NCBI GenBank assembly: GCA_903890485.1
Contig: CAITBM010000009.1
Coordinates: 62,001-126,000 of the forward strand
DNA: 64,000 nucleotides
Source: an uncultured Opitutaceae bacterium
GTDB lineage: Bacteria > Verrucomicrobiota > Verrucomicrobiia > Opitutales > Opitutaceae
Reading direction: 5' to 3'
Both the position numbers and the translations under genes were made by a program. The notes beneath the pieces were generated by a model. The model had not been told where the DNA came from. It saw only the letters and a list, made by a program, of their open reading frames with translations, and did no database searches. Below, one piece after another: positions 8,555 through 16,688 of the stretch. Each line of letters begins with the position of its first letter. Within the stretch, counting starts at the first letter, position 1.

Positions 8555-10063
8555 ATGGGATCCAGGCCCCGTTCCCGACCCGCATTGCTGGCGGCCTTGC
8601 TTCTGCTCGCAACGGAGCTCCCCGTCGTCTGGGGCGCCAACCCCCCAGGTCAGACGCCGCCGATCACGGTATCCGGGCTCTCTGGAGTCACTTTTCTTAC
8701 GACAGATTTTGCGCCGCTCCGGCGGTTCTACGGCCAAGGAGCGGGGCTGACCGAGGTGCCCATAGATCCCAATCGTATTCGTTTTGCAGTCGGCGCCTCC
8801 CAGTGGATCGAGTTTCAAAGGGTGCAGGAGGCCAATTGGGCGAGGCGGCTCCAGTATGTGACGCTCGCCACAACCGACCTTGGCGGATTGGCCAGCGCCC
8901 TACGGTCCCGTGGCGTGGACGTGACATGGATTGGCCCGGATCAGCAGAGGGGTTCCCTTCAGTTTGCCGATCCCGCCGGGAACCTGATCAGGGCGGCATT
9001 GCCATGGTCCGCCCCCAAGGACTCGGGCGGGCGGGCGATCCCCTTCAGCATGCATCTTCAGCATTTCGGTCTGGCGGTACCCTACTCGCTTGCCGTGCCC
9101 ACCATGGCATTTTATCGGGATACCCTCGGCTTCCCCGAGGGGTTCGGCATGAACTCACCGAATGGGCGCCCCACCCTGGTCAAGTTCAGGCTTCCTGGAC
9201 CGGGCGGGGACTTGGTCGAGCTGATATTTTGCGAGGCTCCCCCGGACAGGTGGGCGGCAGGCGCGTTTGATCACCTGAATTTCGAGGTTAACGACATCGA
9301 TGCCACCTACAAGGCGCTGCATAGGCGGGGAATCGCGACCCAGAGCAGGCACCTGCCCACCGTGAACGGCGAGAGGCTATGGGCCATGGACATCATCGAC
9401 CCGGAGCTGACCCGAATGGAGGTCCAGGTCCTTGCGCCCACAAGCACCCCGATCGGGACGATAACCACTGAAGGAGGGGAGTCTTCCAGACTTCTCTTCG
9501 ACGGCAGGACTCTCGAGGGCTGGGAGGGAAACTTATCCAACTGGCGCGTCGAGGATGGCGCCATCGTGGCAGGATCCCTCGACCGGCGGCAGCCGTACAA
9601 CGAGTTCCTGGCTACCAAGGCCGATTATGGGAATTTTGAGCTGCGCCTCCAGTACAAGGTCGAGGGCACCGGTGGATTTGTGAACGGAGGCGTCCAGTTT
9701 TGGTCACAACGCGTGCCCGGCACCTTCGAAGTCTCGGGATACCAGGCCGACCTTGGGGCCGCAACCGACGGCAACTTGTACGACGAAAGCCGGCGCAACG
9801 CTTACCTGTCGGTCGCGTCGGCCGAAGTACGAGACCATGCCCTTAGGCTTGGCGCATGGAACGACTACAGGATAAGGGCGGAAGGGTCCCACATTGAGAT
9901 CTGGCTAAACGGCATAAAGACCGTCGACTATACGGAGGGCGACAAGTCGACACCGTCACGAGGCAAATTTGCCCTGCAGATCCACGGCGGCGCCAACACA
10001 CGGGTCTGTTACCGGCACCTCGAGATCGAGACGTTCCCCGAGCCGGCAGGTTTTGTCCGATAG
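8555..10063 (+). CDS. Secreted fusion: two VOC (glyoxalase-like) domains plus DUF1080 / 3-keto-disaccharide hydrolase domain
   Basis: 502 residues from ATG 8555, chosen because a signal peptide follows (ALLAALLLLATELPVVWG). Domain 1 (about 40-155) and domain 2 (about 165-295) both show the vicinal-oxygen-chelate pattern: 'LTTDFAPLRRFYGQGAGL' and 'HFGLAVPYSLAVPTMAFYR' each open a domain, and both continue with F.D/P..N or EV.D.....L.. repeats. Domain 3 (about 310-495) is the concanavalin-like DUF1080 fold, with the family signature LFDGRTLEGWEG..SNWRVEDGAIVAG split over two short motifs, then 'NFELRLQYK' and 'GGVQFWSQR'. DUF1080 proteins include 3-keto-disaccharide hydrolases. VOC and DUF1080 in one exported chain is unusual. 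The substrate is unknown. A GCCGCC/GGCGGC hairpin follows the gene. Confidence 0.8.
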   Translation: MGSRPRSRPALLAALLLLATELPVVWGANPPGQTPPITVSGLSGVTFLTTDFAPLRRFYGQGAGLTEVPIDPNRIRFAVGASQWIEFQRVQEANWARRLQYVTLATTDLGGLASALRSRGVDVTWIGPDQQRGSLQFADPAGNLIRAALPWSAPKDSGGRAIPFSMHLQHFGLAVPYSLAVPTMAFYRDTLGFPEGFGMNSPNGRPTLVKFRLPGPGGDLVELIFCEAPPDRWAAGAFDHLNFEVNDIDATYKALHRRGIATQSRHLPTVNGERLWAMDIIDPELTRMEVQVLAPTSTPIGTITTEGGESSRLLFDGRTLEGWEGNLSNWRVEDGAIVAGSLDRRQPYNEFLATKADYGNFELRLQYKVEGTGGFVNGGVQFWSQRVPGTFEVSGYQADLGAATDGNLYDESRRNAYLSVASAEVRDHALRLGAWNDYRIRAEGSHIEIWLNGIKTVDYTEGDKSTPSRGKFALQIHGGANTRVCYRHLEIETFPEPAGFVR

Positions 10064-10098
10064 GCGGGTGTCGCCCGGATTGAGCTAGAACTGGCAAT

Positions 10099-10134
10099 GC
10101 CGCCTAATCGCGCGCGGTCACGGCGGCCTATTTT
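10099..10134 (+). terminator. Candidate terminator after the VOC-DUF1080 gene
   Basis: GCCGCC at 10099-10104 pairs with GGCGGC at 10122-10127 over a 17-nt G+C-rich loop, followed within 3 nt by a short T run (TATTTT). It lies 36 nt after the stop codon at 10063. The loop is long, so the call is moderate. Confidence 0.4.
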
Positions 10135-10294
10135 CTTCTGCTACGTGCCAACTCTTTGAACCCAAAGACTAAAGGAGCCCGCGAGGGTGACCCTCCAATT
10201 CGAGAGCAATACGTCTTGGCTATCCTAGGACTCCGCCCATGCTGCCCACCCGACACCCACTAAACCCAAATCCATGAAGCATTTCGGGTAGGGT

Positions 10295-10921
10295 CTAAAA
10301 GTCTGTGGGAGTGAGGACGTGAGGCTTTTGGAACGGGACGATGGGCCGGTCGATCTTGTCCACAGGGTTCACCGTCAACATATCCCTTCGAACCATGAAG
10401 TTGAATAGGACGCTGAGATTTGTGAGGACATTCCTCTTGGAAATGGACGACAGGTGTTTGTTGGTCTCGTAGACGTAGTGGGTGACGTCCGTGCGTGAGA
10501 CGGCCCCCACCCTTCGGTCAGCTCCAACGTGTTCGATGAACTGGTGAAAACACCGTCGCATCACTCGGTCGTATTGTTGAGACCGACCCGATTGGAGCTT
10601 CTCACGTAGGAACTCGTCTACGACCTCACGAAGTGGAGTCTGTCCCAAGGTCGACCCTTGGTGTCCAAGGTAGAACGTCACGGCGTCCGTGATGCTCGTC
10701 CCAAAGGGGCGTAACCGTTCCAAGTTATAGAGGATCTCAGCCCTCCGTTCCCACAGCTCCCCCACCGGCAACGGTGACTGGCTCCGTTCGGTCAGGTAAC
10801 GTTCACCGTCCTCAAGTCGTGGGAAGAACCGTCGTTGCTTCCGTCCCTCTTGGTCGACCCCAAGGTAAACGGAGTACCCGACCACCCTTCCATTCCGACG
10901 TTGTGCTGTGATTTGTCCCAC
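10295..10921 (-). pseudogene. Truncated tyrosine recombinase (phage/island integrase), core-binding part only
   Basis: 208 residues. The N-terminus (MGQITAQRRNGRVVGYSVYL) resembles the arm-binding domain of phage-type integrases. Residues about 90-195 are a SAM-like core-binding domain: 'LREVVDEFLREKL', 'VGAVSRTDVTHYVYE', and the closing 'RRDMLTVNPVDKI' that normally leads to the catalytic domain. The chain stops at TAG 10297-10295 just after 'HVLTPTDF', where the catalytic domain should start, and the R..HxxR..Y residues are absent. Reading past the stop gives nothing integrase-like, so this looks like a deletion and not a point mutation. Base composition is visibly lower in G+C than its neighbours. 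It sits downstream of tRNA-Leu, a classic integration site. Confidence 0.7.
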
Positions 10922-11057
10922 GGGAACGGGACCACATTTGCCCGTCGGGGAGTCAACACCTCAATATGCCAACCCTTATGCCAAGCAGGGACAAATTCCC
11001 GATGCAATTTGGAGGGTCGTACTCAAGTCACCCAGCCACCCCATTGTCCTCTAATAA

Positions 11058-11142
11058 TGGTGCCCAGGGTGGGGATCGAACCCACACGACTTTCGTCGGC
11101 AGATTTTGAGTCTGCTGCGTCTGCCAATTCCGCCACCCGGGC
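11058..11142 (-). tRNA. tRNA-Leu (CAA anticodon)
   Basis: The minus strand from 11142 folds as a class II tRNA: acceptor GCCCGGG pairs with CCTGGGC (one G-U), D-arm with GGCGGAATTGGCAGACGC, anticodon arm GCAGA-CTCAAAA-TCTGC giving anticodon CAA, a variable arm (CGACGAAAGTCG), and T-arm GTGGGTTCGATCCCCAC. The 3' CCA is encoded (11060-11058). Length is 85 nt including CCA. It would read UUG leucine codons. The 3' end faces the integrase remnant, consistent with past use as an attachment site. Confidence 0.95.
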
Positions 11143-11235
11143 AACGGACCTTCAATCCGATGGCATGCGACGCCGGGAGGCAAGTCATCTGTGAGCCGTT
11201 GACATGCCACCCCGGCCGCCTCTCCATTTTCACCG

Positions 11236-11988
11236 ATGCCCGACTTCCGTGTCCACTATCTGCCCCCTGTCGCCGATCCCAAAGAGATCACCCTCACGCC
11301 CGACGAGTCCCACCACCTGATCGCGGTTAACAGGGCAACCAGCGGATCGACCGTGGTCGCTTTTGACGGAAGGGGTAACGAGTGGATCTGCGAACTCGAG
11401 GATGCGGACAAGAGGGCGGCGCGCCTGAAGGTTCGCTTTACCCAGAAGGCCAAGCCAATCCCGTTTCGGATCACGCTCGGCCAGGCCCTGCCGCTGGGCG
11501 GGGCGATGGAGTCCATCGTGCGCAAGGCCACCGAAATCGGGGTCTCGGTGATCGTGCCGCTTGAAAGCGAGCGGACCCAGGTGCACCTGGACGCTGACCG
11601 TTCCGACCGGAAGATCGGCAAATGGCAGACCTCGGCGCTCGAGGCCGCCAAGCAATGCGGCAATCCCTGGCTTCCCGAGATCTCCCCGGTGGTTCCGGCC
11701 TCGGCGTTCATGGAGTCGGCCAAGGGCTTCGACCTGAAGCTCATTGCCAGCCTCCAGCCCGGTGCAAAGGCGCTCAAGTCGGTGCTCGCCCAGTACCGGG
11801 CGACGCACGGTCGCCAACCCCTGAACGTCCTCTGGCTCATCGGCCCGGAGGGCGATTTTACGCCGGCTGAGATGAGCCTCTCGAGGACAACGGGCTTCGA
11901 GCCCATCACTCTTGGGCCGCTCGTCCTGCGCTGCGAGACGGCCGCCGTTTACGCGCTCTCGGTCCTCAGCTACGAGCTTTCGGGATAA
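11236..11988 (+). CDS. rsmE: 16S rRNA (uracil-1498-N3)-methyltransferase RsmE
   Basis: 250 residues, the usual RsmE length. It transfers a methyl group from S-adenosylmethionine to N3 of U1498 in 16S rRNA. The N-terminal PUA-like beta domain (about 1-75) begins MPDFRVHYLPP and includes DESHHLIAVNR. The C-terminal SPOUT knot carries the family motifs: 'MESIVRKATEIGV' (about 95-107), 'ERTQVHLD', 'EAAKQCGNPWLPEI', 'LIGPEGDFTPAEM' and the knot's LGPLVLRCETAAVYAL. Start ATG 11236 lies about 95 nt past the start of the divergent tRNA gene. Cytoplasmic, housekeeping. It converges with fabH. Confidence 0.95.
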   Translation: MPDFRVHYLPPVADPKEITLTPDESHHLIAVNRATSGSTVVAFDGRGNEWICELEDADKRAARLKVRFTQKAKPIPFRITLGQALPLGGAMESIVRKATEIGVSVIVPLESERTQVHLDADRSDRKIGKWQTSALEAAKQCGNPWLPEISPVVPASAFMESAKGFDLKLIASLQPGAKALKSVLAQYRATHGRQPLNVLWLIGPEGDFTPAEMSLSRTTGFEPITLGPLVLRCETAAVYALSVLSYELSG

Positions 11989-11998
11989 GCCGCTAACG

Positions 11999-13006
11999 TC
12001 ACCAGACGAGGAGCCCGCCCGCAAAGGTGAGCCCCGCACCAACGCTGCAAAAGATGATGCGGTCTCCCTCGGTGAAGATCCCCTCCTCCGCCGCCCAGCC
12101 TAGCGCCATCGAGACGCTGGCCCCGCTCGTGTTCCCGTACTTGGCGATGGTCATCACGAACTTCTCAAAGGGGATGCCCACCCTCTTGCTGACGGCCTTC
12201 AGTATTCGCGCGTTGGCTTGGTGGGGGACCACCCAGGCAATGTCCTCGGGCTTGAGGCACTCGCGCTTCAGGGTTTCCTCGATCTGCTCGGCAAAACCGA
12301 TGACGGCATGCTTGAAGACGGCGACGCCGTCCATCTGGAGGTAAAATTTCTGGAGGTCCCCCTGCCCTTCTGGCCAAGGAATCCGGGCGCCGCCCCCCTT
12401 CCTCTGGATCGCGGAGAATTGCCCTGCGTCTCCGGAGATGCCCATGCGGTGGAGCCGGTGGCCACCGGGAGACTTGGTCAGGACCGCGGCCCCAGCGCCG
12501 TCGCCGAAGAGGAAGGCGGTCTCGTGGTCCTGCGGGTTCGTGATCCGCGAGAGGAGCTCGGCGGTCACAACAACGACGTTCCTTGCGCTGCCACCCAGGA
12601 TCAGCGCCCTGCCAACTTCGAGTGCATACAGCCACCCCGAGCAGGCCGCATTAAGGTCAAACGCCGCGGCCCTGGGTATTCCAATCAGGGCGGCAAGGGC
12701 GCTCGCCATCGACGGCACCGGCTGGTCCGGGATGATCGTTGCCATGATGATCGTATCGATCGCGGAGACGGGAAGTCCCGCCTGCACCAGGGCATGCTCG
12801 ACGGCGACCGCCGCCAGCGACGTCGCGCTCTCGTCGTCATCGGCGTAACGCCTCTCCTTGATGCCCGTCAGACGAACGATCTCGTCCTCAGTTCGATTGG
12901 GAAAGGACTTAAGGATCTCGCTGTTGGCCCGGATGTTCTTTGGCACCGTGAACCCCACACCGGCGATGCAGACCGTTTCAGCTGCGGGCGTCTGCAGGGA
13001 AGTCAT
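11999..13006 (-). CDS. fabH: Beta-ketoacyl-ACP synthase III (FabH)
   Basis: 335 residues. It condenses an acyl-CoA starter with malonyl-ACP to begin fatty acid synthesis. The catalytic triad is visible: Cys122 in LNAACSGWLYAL, His in VVPHQANARI and Asn in YGNTSGASV. The N-terminal half has the expected thiolase pattern (ITGIKERR-like 'LTGIKERRYADD', 'SALAALIGIPRAAAFDL'). The ATG overlaps the TGA of the upstream lipoyl/E3BD gene by 4 nt (ATGA), which implies translational coupling. FabH enzymes of bacteria that make branched fatty acids take isobutyryl- or isovaleryl-CoA, and the lipoyl partner hints at such a link, but the starter preference cannot be read here. Confidence 0.93.
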   Translation of the reverse strand: MTSLQTPAAETVCIAGVGFTVPKNIRANSEILKSFPNRTEDEIVRLTGIKERRYADDDESATSLAAVAVEHALVQAGLPVSAIDTIIMATIIPDQPVPSMASALAALIGIPRAAAFDLNAACSGWLYALEVGRALILGGSARNVVVVTAELLSRITNPQDHETAFLFGDGAGAAVLTKSPGGHRLHRMGISGDAGQFSAIQRKGGGARIPWPEGQGDLQKFYLQMDGVAVFKHAVIGFAEQIEETLKRECLKPEDIAWVVPHQANARILKAVSKRVGIPFEKFVMTIAKYGNTSGASVSMALGWAAEEGIFTEGDRIIFCSVGAGLTFAGGLLVW

Positions 13007-13467
13007 TTAAGGCGTTTCTCCAGGTAAAGGGTGACGTCGTCCCCGGAAACGCGGCCACCGGGCCCCGTGGCGACGATGTCCGTGATCGTTGCCGGATCAA
13101 GGCCGGCCTCCTGCGCCATCTTGGTCGCCCGCGGCGTCCAGATGACCGCTGCCTTGGCCTGCGGGGCCGCCTTGGCCGGCGCAGCCCCCCCGGTGCTCTT
13201 CAGGTGCTGGAGGCTCACGTCCCCGGTCTCGATTTGCAGGAACACGGTCCCCGAGGGCCTGACCTCTCCAGGCTCTATCAGGATCGCGCGCACGGTTCCA
13301 TCGCAAGGCGACTCGAACTCGAAGATCGACTTGTCGCTCTCAAGCTCGGCGATCTTCTGTCCCTTGGACACGGTCGCCCCGGACTGAATCTTGATATTTA
13401 CGACGGTCAGCTCGTTCACCGTCGCGCCCATGGATGGCATGGGCACGTCGATCAGGAAAGTTTCCAT
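13003..13467 (-). CDS. Stand-alone lipoyl domain plus E3-binding domain protein (E2-like without catalytic domain)
   Basis: 154 residues. Residues 1-80 form a lipoyl domain with the swinging-arm lysine Lys46 in ELESDKSIFEFESP, the same local sequence as E2 subunits of 2-oxoacid dehydrogenases. After an Ala/Pro/Lys linker (91-107), residues 109-154 form a peripheral subunit-binding domain (TPRATKMAQEAGLDP, then TGPGGRVSGDDV). The chain ends there; the acyltransferase domain with its HxxxDG motif is missing. It could carry a lipoyl group and dock to E1 or E3, but it cannot transfer acyl groups itself. Its ATGA overlap with fabH points to a role beside FabH. Other parts of a dehydrogenase complex are not in the window. 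Confidence 0.8.
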   Translation of the reverse strand: METFLIDVPMPSMGATVNELTVVNIKIQSGATVSKGQKIAELESDKSIFEFESPCDGTVRAILIEPGEVRPSGTVFLQIETGDVSLQHLKSTGGAAPAKAAPQAKAAVIWTPRATKMAQEAGLDPATITDIVATGPGGRVSGDDVTLYLEKRLK

Positions 13468-13543
13468 CAGGGTTTTGAAGTCCCGATCGTGGTTGGGGCC
13501 CCTCGCAGGGTCAACCCCGCAGCCGGTGTCGATTGGGAGGCCA

Positions 13544-14353
13544 TCAGCATTTGCGGCCGGCCCTCACGGCCTTCCAGATGGCGATGCAGCCCACAAGGAG
13601 GCCCTCAAGCTCGGCCAACGGAATCATATTAGGCCCGTCGCTGAGTGCCTTTTCCGGGTCGGGATGGGTCTCTATGAAGAGCCCGTCCGCTCCCGCCGCG
13701 AGGGCAGCCCGTGCCAGCGGCGGGACAAACTCCCTCTGCCCGCCGCTCTTTCCGCCGGCGGCGCCGGGCAGCTGCACGCTGTGAGTCGCATCAAAGACGG
13801 TCGGGTAGCCGTTCTGCGCCATGATGGCAAACGACCGCATGTCCACGACCAGGTTCTGGTAGCCGAAGGTGGTCCCACGCTCCGTCTGCCAAATCTCCCT
13901 GGCCCCACCCTGCTTCAGCTTTCCAGTCACGTGGACCATCTCCTGGGGCGAGAGAAACTGGCCCTTCTTCACGTTCACGGTGCGGCCCGTAGCCGCCGCG
14001 GCAAGAAGGAGGTCCGTCTGACGGCTCAGAAAGGCGGGGATTTGCAGGACATCGCACACGGCCGCCACCGGGTCGCACTGGCCGCTTTCGTGGACATCGG
14101 TGAGGACCGGGAATCCGTAGTCGCTCTTGACGAGGGCCAGGAGGGAGAGGCCCGCCTCCATTCCCGTCCCCCTTGGGCCGGAGCCCGAGGTTCTGTTGGC
14201 CTTGTCGAACGAGCCCTTGAAGATGATGTTCAGGTCGGGGTGGGCCGCGCCGATCGCCTTCAGGCGACCCGCAACTTCGCGGCACACGCCCTCGCCCTCA
14301 AGGGAGCAGGGTCCTGCGATCAGGAGGAGCCGCGACGGATCAAAGAGACTCAC
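13544..14353 (-). CDS. kdsA: 3-deoxy-8-phosphooctulonate synthase (KDO-8-P synthase)
   Basis: 269 residues from GTG 14353. It condenses arabinose 5-phosphate with phosphoenolpyruvate to give KDO-8-phosphate, the precursor of the lipopolysaccharide inner core. Motifs: [13 protein letters not shown] at the N-terminus, '[12 protein letters not shown]', 'LTDVHESGQ', '[12 protein letters not shown]', '[11 protein letters not shown]', '[11 protein letters not shown]' and '[18 protein letters not shown]'. The frame is open further upstream, but the GTG overlaps the pyrG stop (GTGA), giving the normal length and a pyrG-kdsA operon. Its presence shows the organism makes KDO-containing LPS. The lipoyl gene follows after about 75 nt. 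Confidence 0.95.
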   Translation of the reverse strand: MSLFDPSRLLLIAGPCSLEGEGVCREVAGRLKAIGAAHPDLNIIFKGSFDKANRTSGSGPRGTGMEAGLSLLALVKSDYGFPVLTDVHESGQCDPVAAVCDVLQIPAFLSRQTDLLLAAAATGRTVNVKKGQFLSPQEMVHVTGKLKQGGAREIWQTERGTTFGYQNLVVDMRSFAIMAQNGYPTVFDATHSVQLPGAAGGKSGGQREFVPPLARAALAAGADGLFIETHPDPEKALSDGPNMIPLAELEGLLVGCIAIWKAVRAGRKC

Positions 14354-15966
14354 TTGCGGCCCTTCTTTGAGGCGGCCCGCTTGAGGCGGATAGTAGCCGA
14401 GATGAAGGAGGCGAAGAGGGGATGGGCCTGGTTCGGCTTGGACTGGAATTCCGGATGGAACTGGACGGCCACAAACCAAGGGTGGTTCTTCAGCTCGATG
14501 ATCTCTACCAGGTTCCGCTTAGGGTTGATGCCGCTGATCGTGAGCGCACCCTTCAGGCGCTCCACATACGCATTGTTCACCTCGTAGCGGTGGCGGTGGC
14601 GCTCGCGGATCAGCGTGCTGGAGTAGGCCTTCGCCGCAAGGGTGCCCGGGGTGAGGGCGCAGTCGTAGCTGCCGAGCCTCATCGTCGCGCCCTTGTCCGT
14701 TATGGCCTTCTGCTCCTCCATCATGTTGATCACAGGCTCCAGACACTTGGCGTCGAATTCGGTGCTGTTGGCTCCCTTAAGTTTGAGCACATTCCTCGCG
14801 ATCTCGATCACCGCGATCTGGAGCCCGAGGCACAGCCCGAAATAGGGGATGTTGTTCTCCCGCGCGTAGCGGGCCGCCGCGATCTTGCCCTCGGTCCCGC
14901 GGTCCCCAAAGCCCCCGGGCACCAGGATTCCGTCCAGGCCCTTGAGGATAGTCATCCCGCCCTTCTTTTCGAGGTCCTCGGCATCAATACGCCTCACGTT
15001 AACCTTGCAGGTGTTGGCGATGCCGGCGTGGGTGATCGACTCGTAGACCGACTTGTAGGCGTCCTGGAGCTCGATGTATTTGCCCACGACCCCTATCGTC
15101 ACCTCGTGACGGGGGTTCAGGATGCGCCGCACGATCTCGACCCAGATGTTCTTCTTGGGCGCCGGCATCGAGTAGCCGAAGAGGTCCATCACGAGTTCGT
15201 CCATGCCCTCCTTCTGGAGGGCGAGCGGCAGCTGGTAAATCGAGGTATCCACGTCCCGGCATTCGATGACGGCCTTCACCGGGACATTGCAGAACATGCT
15301 GAGCTTGTCCCGCAGGTCCATGTCGAGCGGGTGGTCGCAGCGGCACACCAGGACATGCGGCTGGATGCCGATCTCGCGGAGCTTGGCGACCGACTGTTGC
15401 GTCGGCTTGGTCTTCAGCTCGCCGGCCGCGGCCAGGAACGGGACCAGGGTCACGTGGATGAAAACGACGTCCTTCGGCTTCATCTCCAGGGCGAACTGCC
15501 TCATGGCCTCCAGGAAGGGCAGGCCCTCGATGTCGCCGGTTGTCCCGCCGATCTCGGTGATCAGGACATCGACGTCCTTGCCCCCGGCGTAGATCCGCTC
15601 CTTGATCTCGTTGGTCACGTGCGGGATCACCTGGACGGTCTTGCCCAGGTAAACGCCCCTGCGCTCCTTCTGGATAACGCTCTCGTAGATCTGGCCGGAA
15701 CTCAGGCTGTTGAGGTGGGAAAGCCTGCCGCTCGTGAAGCGCTCATAGTGCCCCAGGTCCAGGTCGGTCTCGGCGCCGTCCTCGAGCACGTAGACCTCGC
15801 CGTGCTGGTACGGGCTCATGGTGCCCGGGTCCACGTTGAGGTACGGGTCAAACTTCTGTATCCGGACGGAAAGGCCCCTGAGCTCAAGCAGCGCCCCCAG
15901 GGCGGCCGCGGTGAGCCCCTTTCCAAGCGAAGAAACTACTCCGCCCGTCACGAAGATATATTTCAT
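14350..15966 (-). CDS. pyrG: CTP synthase
   Basis: 538 residues from ATG 15966 ([17 protein letters not shown], the invariant N-terminus; a longer frame is not credible). It converts UTP to CTP with ATP and glutamine. The N-terminal synthetase domain shows '[20 protein letters not shown]' and '[19 protein letters not shown]'. The C-terminal class I glutamine amidotransferase domain has the nucleophile Cys in [14 protein letters not shown] and the His/Glu pair in [12 protein letters not shown]. Cytoplasmic. The GTGA overlap with kdsA links nucleotide supply to LPS synthesis, since CMP-KDO formation uses CTP; this order is common in bacteria. Confidence 0.97.
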   Translation of the reverse strand: MKYIFVTGGVVSSLGKGLTAAALGALLELRGLSVRIQKFDPYLNVDPGTMSPYQHGEVYVLEDGAETDLDLGHYERFTSGRLSHLNSLSSGQIYESVIQKERRGVYLGKTVQVIPHVTNEIKERIYAGGKDVDVLITEIGGTTGDIEGLPFLEAMRQFALEMKPKDVVFIHVTLVPFLAAAGELKTKPTQQSVAKLREIGIQPHVLVCRCDHPLDMDLRDKLSMFCNVPVKAVIECRDVDTSIYQLPLALQKEGMDELVMDLFGYSMPAPKKNIWVEIVRRILNPRHEVTIGVVGKYIELQDAYKSVYESITHAGIANTCKVNVRRIDAEDLEKKGGMTILKGLDGILVPGGFGDRGTEGKIAAARYARENNIPYFGLCLGLQIAVIEIARNVLKLKGANSTEFDAKCLEPVINMMEEQKAITDKGATMRLGSYDCALTPGTLAAKAYSSTLIRERHRHRYEVNNAYVERLKGALTISGINPKRNLVEIIELKNHPWFVAVQFHPEFQSKPNQAHPLFASFISATIRLKRAASKKGRK

Positions 15967-16027
15967 CCGAGAGGGATAAACGCCGCCGGCCGAAGCGCGC
16001 AAGATTCTTCAAGTCCGGGGTGGGTCC

Positions 16028-16216
16028 CTACCCCAAGAAAACGGAGGCCACGGCGACGACTCCGATCAACACGAGCCCAAAGAAAAGGATCCATAAGGCG
16101 GCCTTCAGGAGCTTAAGGAGCACCCAGAGGACCACGGCCGCCGCCAGAGCCGCACAGAGGACGACAAATCCATGGGGATAGGCCGAAAGGGACTCGAACA
16201 TGCCAAACGGTGGCAT
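16028..16216 (-). CDS. Small two-helix membrane protein, hypothetical
   Basis: 62 residues, almost entirely two hydrophobic segments (GFVVLCAALAAAVVLWVLL and ALWILFFGLVLIGVVAVASV) joined by KLLKA. It lies 62 nt upstream of pyrG on the same strand, so it could be the first gene of that operon. An ATG at 16201 gives a 57-residue alternative. Nothing identifies a function. The call rests on compact position, ATG start and strongly membrane-like composition; a chance frame cannot be ruled out. Confidence 0.4.
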   Translation of the reverse strand: MPPFGMFESLSAYPHGFVVLCAALAAAVVLWVLLKLLKAALWILFFGLVLIGVVAVASVFLG

Positions 16217-16280
16217 TGGCCGGCCCGGCTAGCAAAATGAATTGCCCAGCCCACCCCGCGACCTCCAACTCGGGTCCGGT

Positions 16281-16688
16281 ATGGAAAGAAGGAACGTTAA
16301 TTCGAAGCCGCAGCTCCTTGCATGGCTGCTGTGCGATGCCGTGCACATTGATCCAAGCTCGGGCAAACACACGATCCTTGGCGTGTTCTCGAACATCATG
16401 GCGAAGCACTTTCCCGTGGTTCATCCCCGCATGGTCTGGTTCCTCACCATCACCGACGTGGCAGCTGGCACCCACCGGATGAAAATATCGATGGCGCGCG
16501 AGCTCGACGACCCGAAGCCGCTCATTGAACGGGTGTTCGAGTCCCAGGGGCCCCTCGTGCGGATCAACCTGATCAACGAGATCCACAACCTGTGCTTCTC
16601 TGAGCCCGGGGACTATTCCATCCTCATCGAGATCGATGATGAAACCCTGCTTGCCACCAACCTGACCGTGGCCCCCTCCCCTCAATGA
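16281..16688 (+). CDS. Conserved hypothetical protein (DUF6941-like)
   Basis: 135 residues from ATG 16281 (frame open to 16242). The sequence has the order seen in a small family of unknown function: 'PQLLAWLLCDAVHIDPSSGK', 'ILGVFSNIMAKHFPVVHP', 'MVWFLTITDVAAGTHRMKI', and a C-terminal beta-rich part ending 'GDYSILIEIDDETLLATNL'. It reads like a beta-sandwich with an 'F...I....FP' core, and resembles DUF6941-type proteins. No signal peptide and no catalytic motif. Its TGA overlaps the ATG of the PfkB kinase (ATGA), so the two are co-translated. Function not known. Confidence 0.65.
   Translation: MERRNVNSKPQLLAWLLCDAVHIDPSSGKHTILGVFSNIMAKHFPVVHPRMVWFLTITDVAAGTHRMKISMARELDDPKPLIERVFESQGPLVRINLINEIHNLCFSEPGDYSILIEIDDETLLATNLTVAPSPQ

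Noticed and set aside
13391-14587. A 398-codon plus-strand frame opposite kdsA.
   Set aside because: Same reason: compositional shadow, no domain, no ribosome site, and the minus-strand kdsA is intact.
14422-16116. A 564-codon open frame on the plus strand opposite pyrG.
   Set aside because: It is an antisense shadow of a high-G+C gene; its translation is His/Arg/Val-rich with no family pattern, while pyrG opposite is certain.
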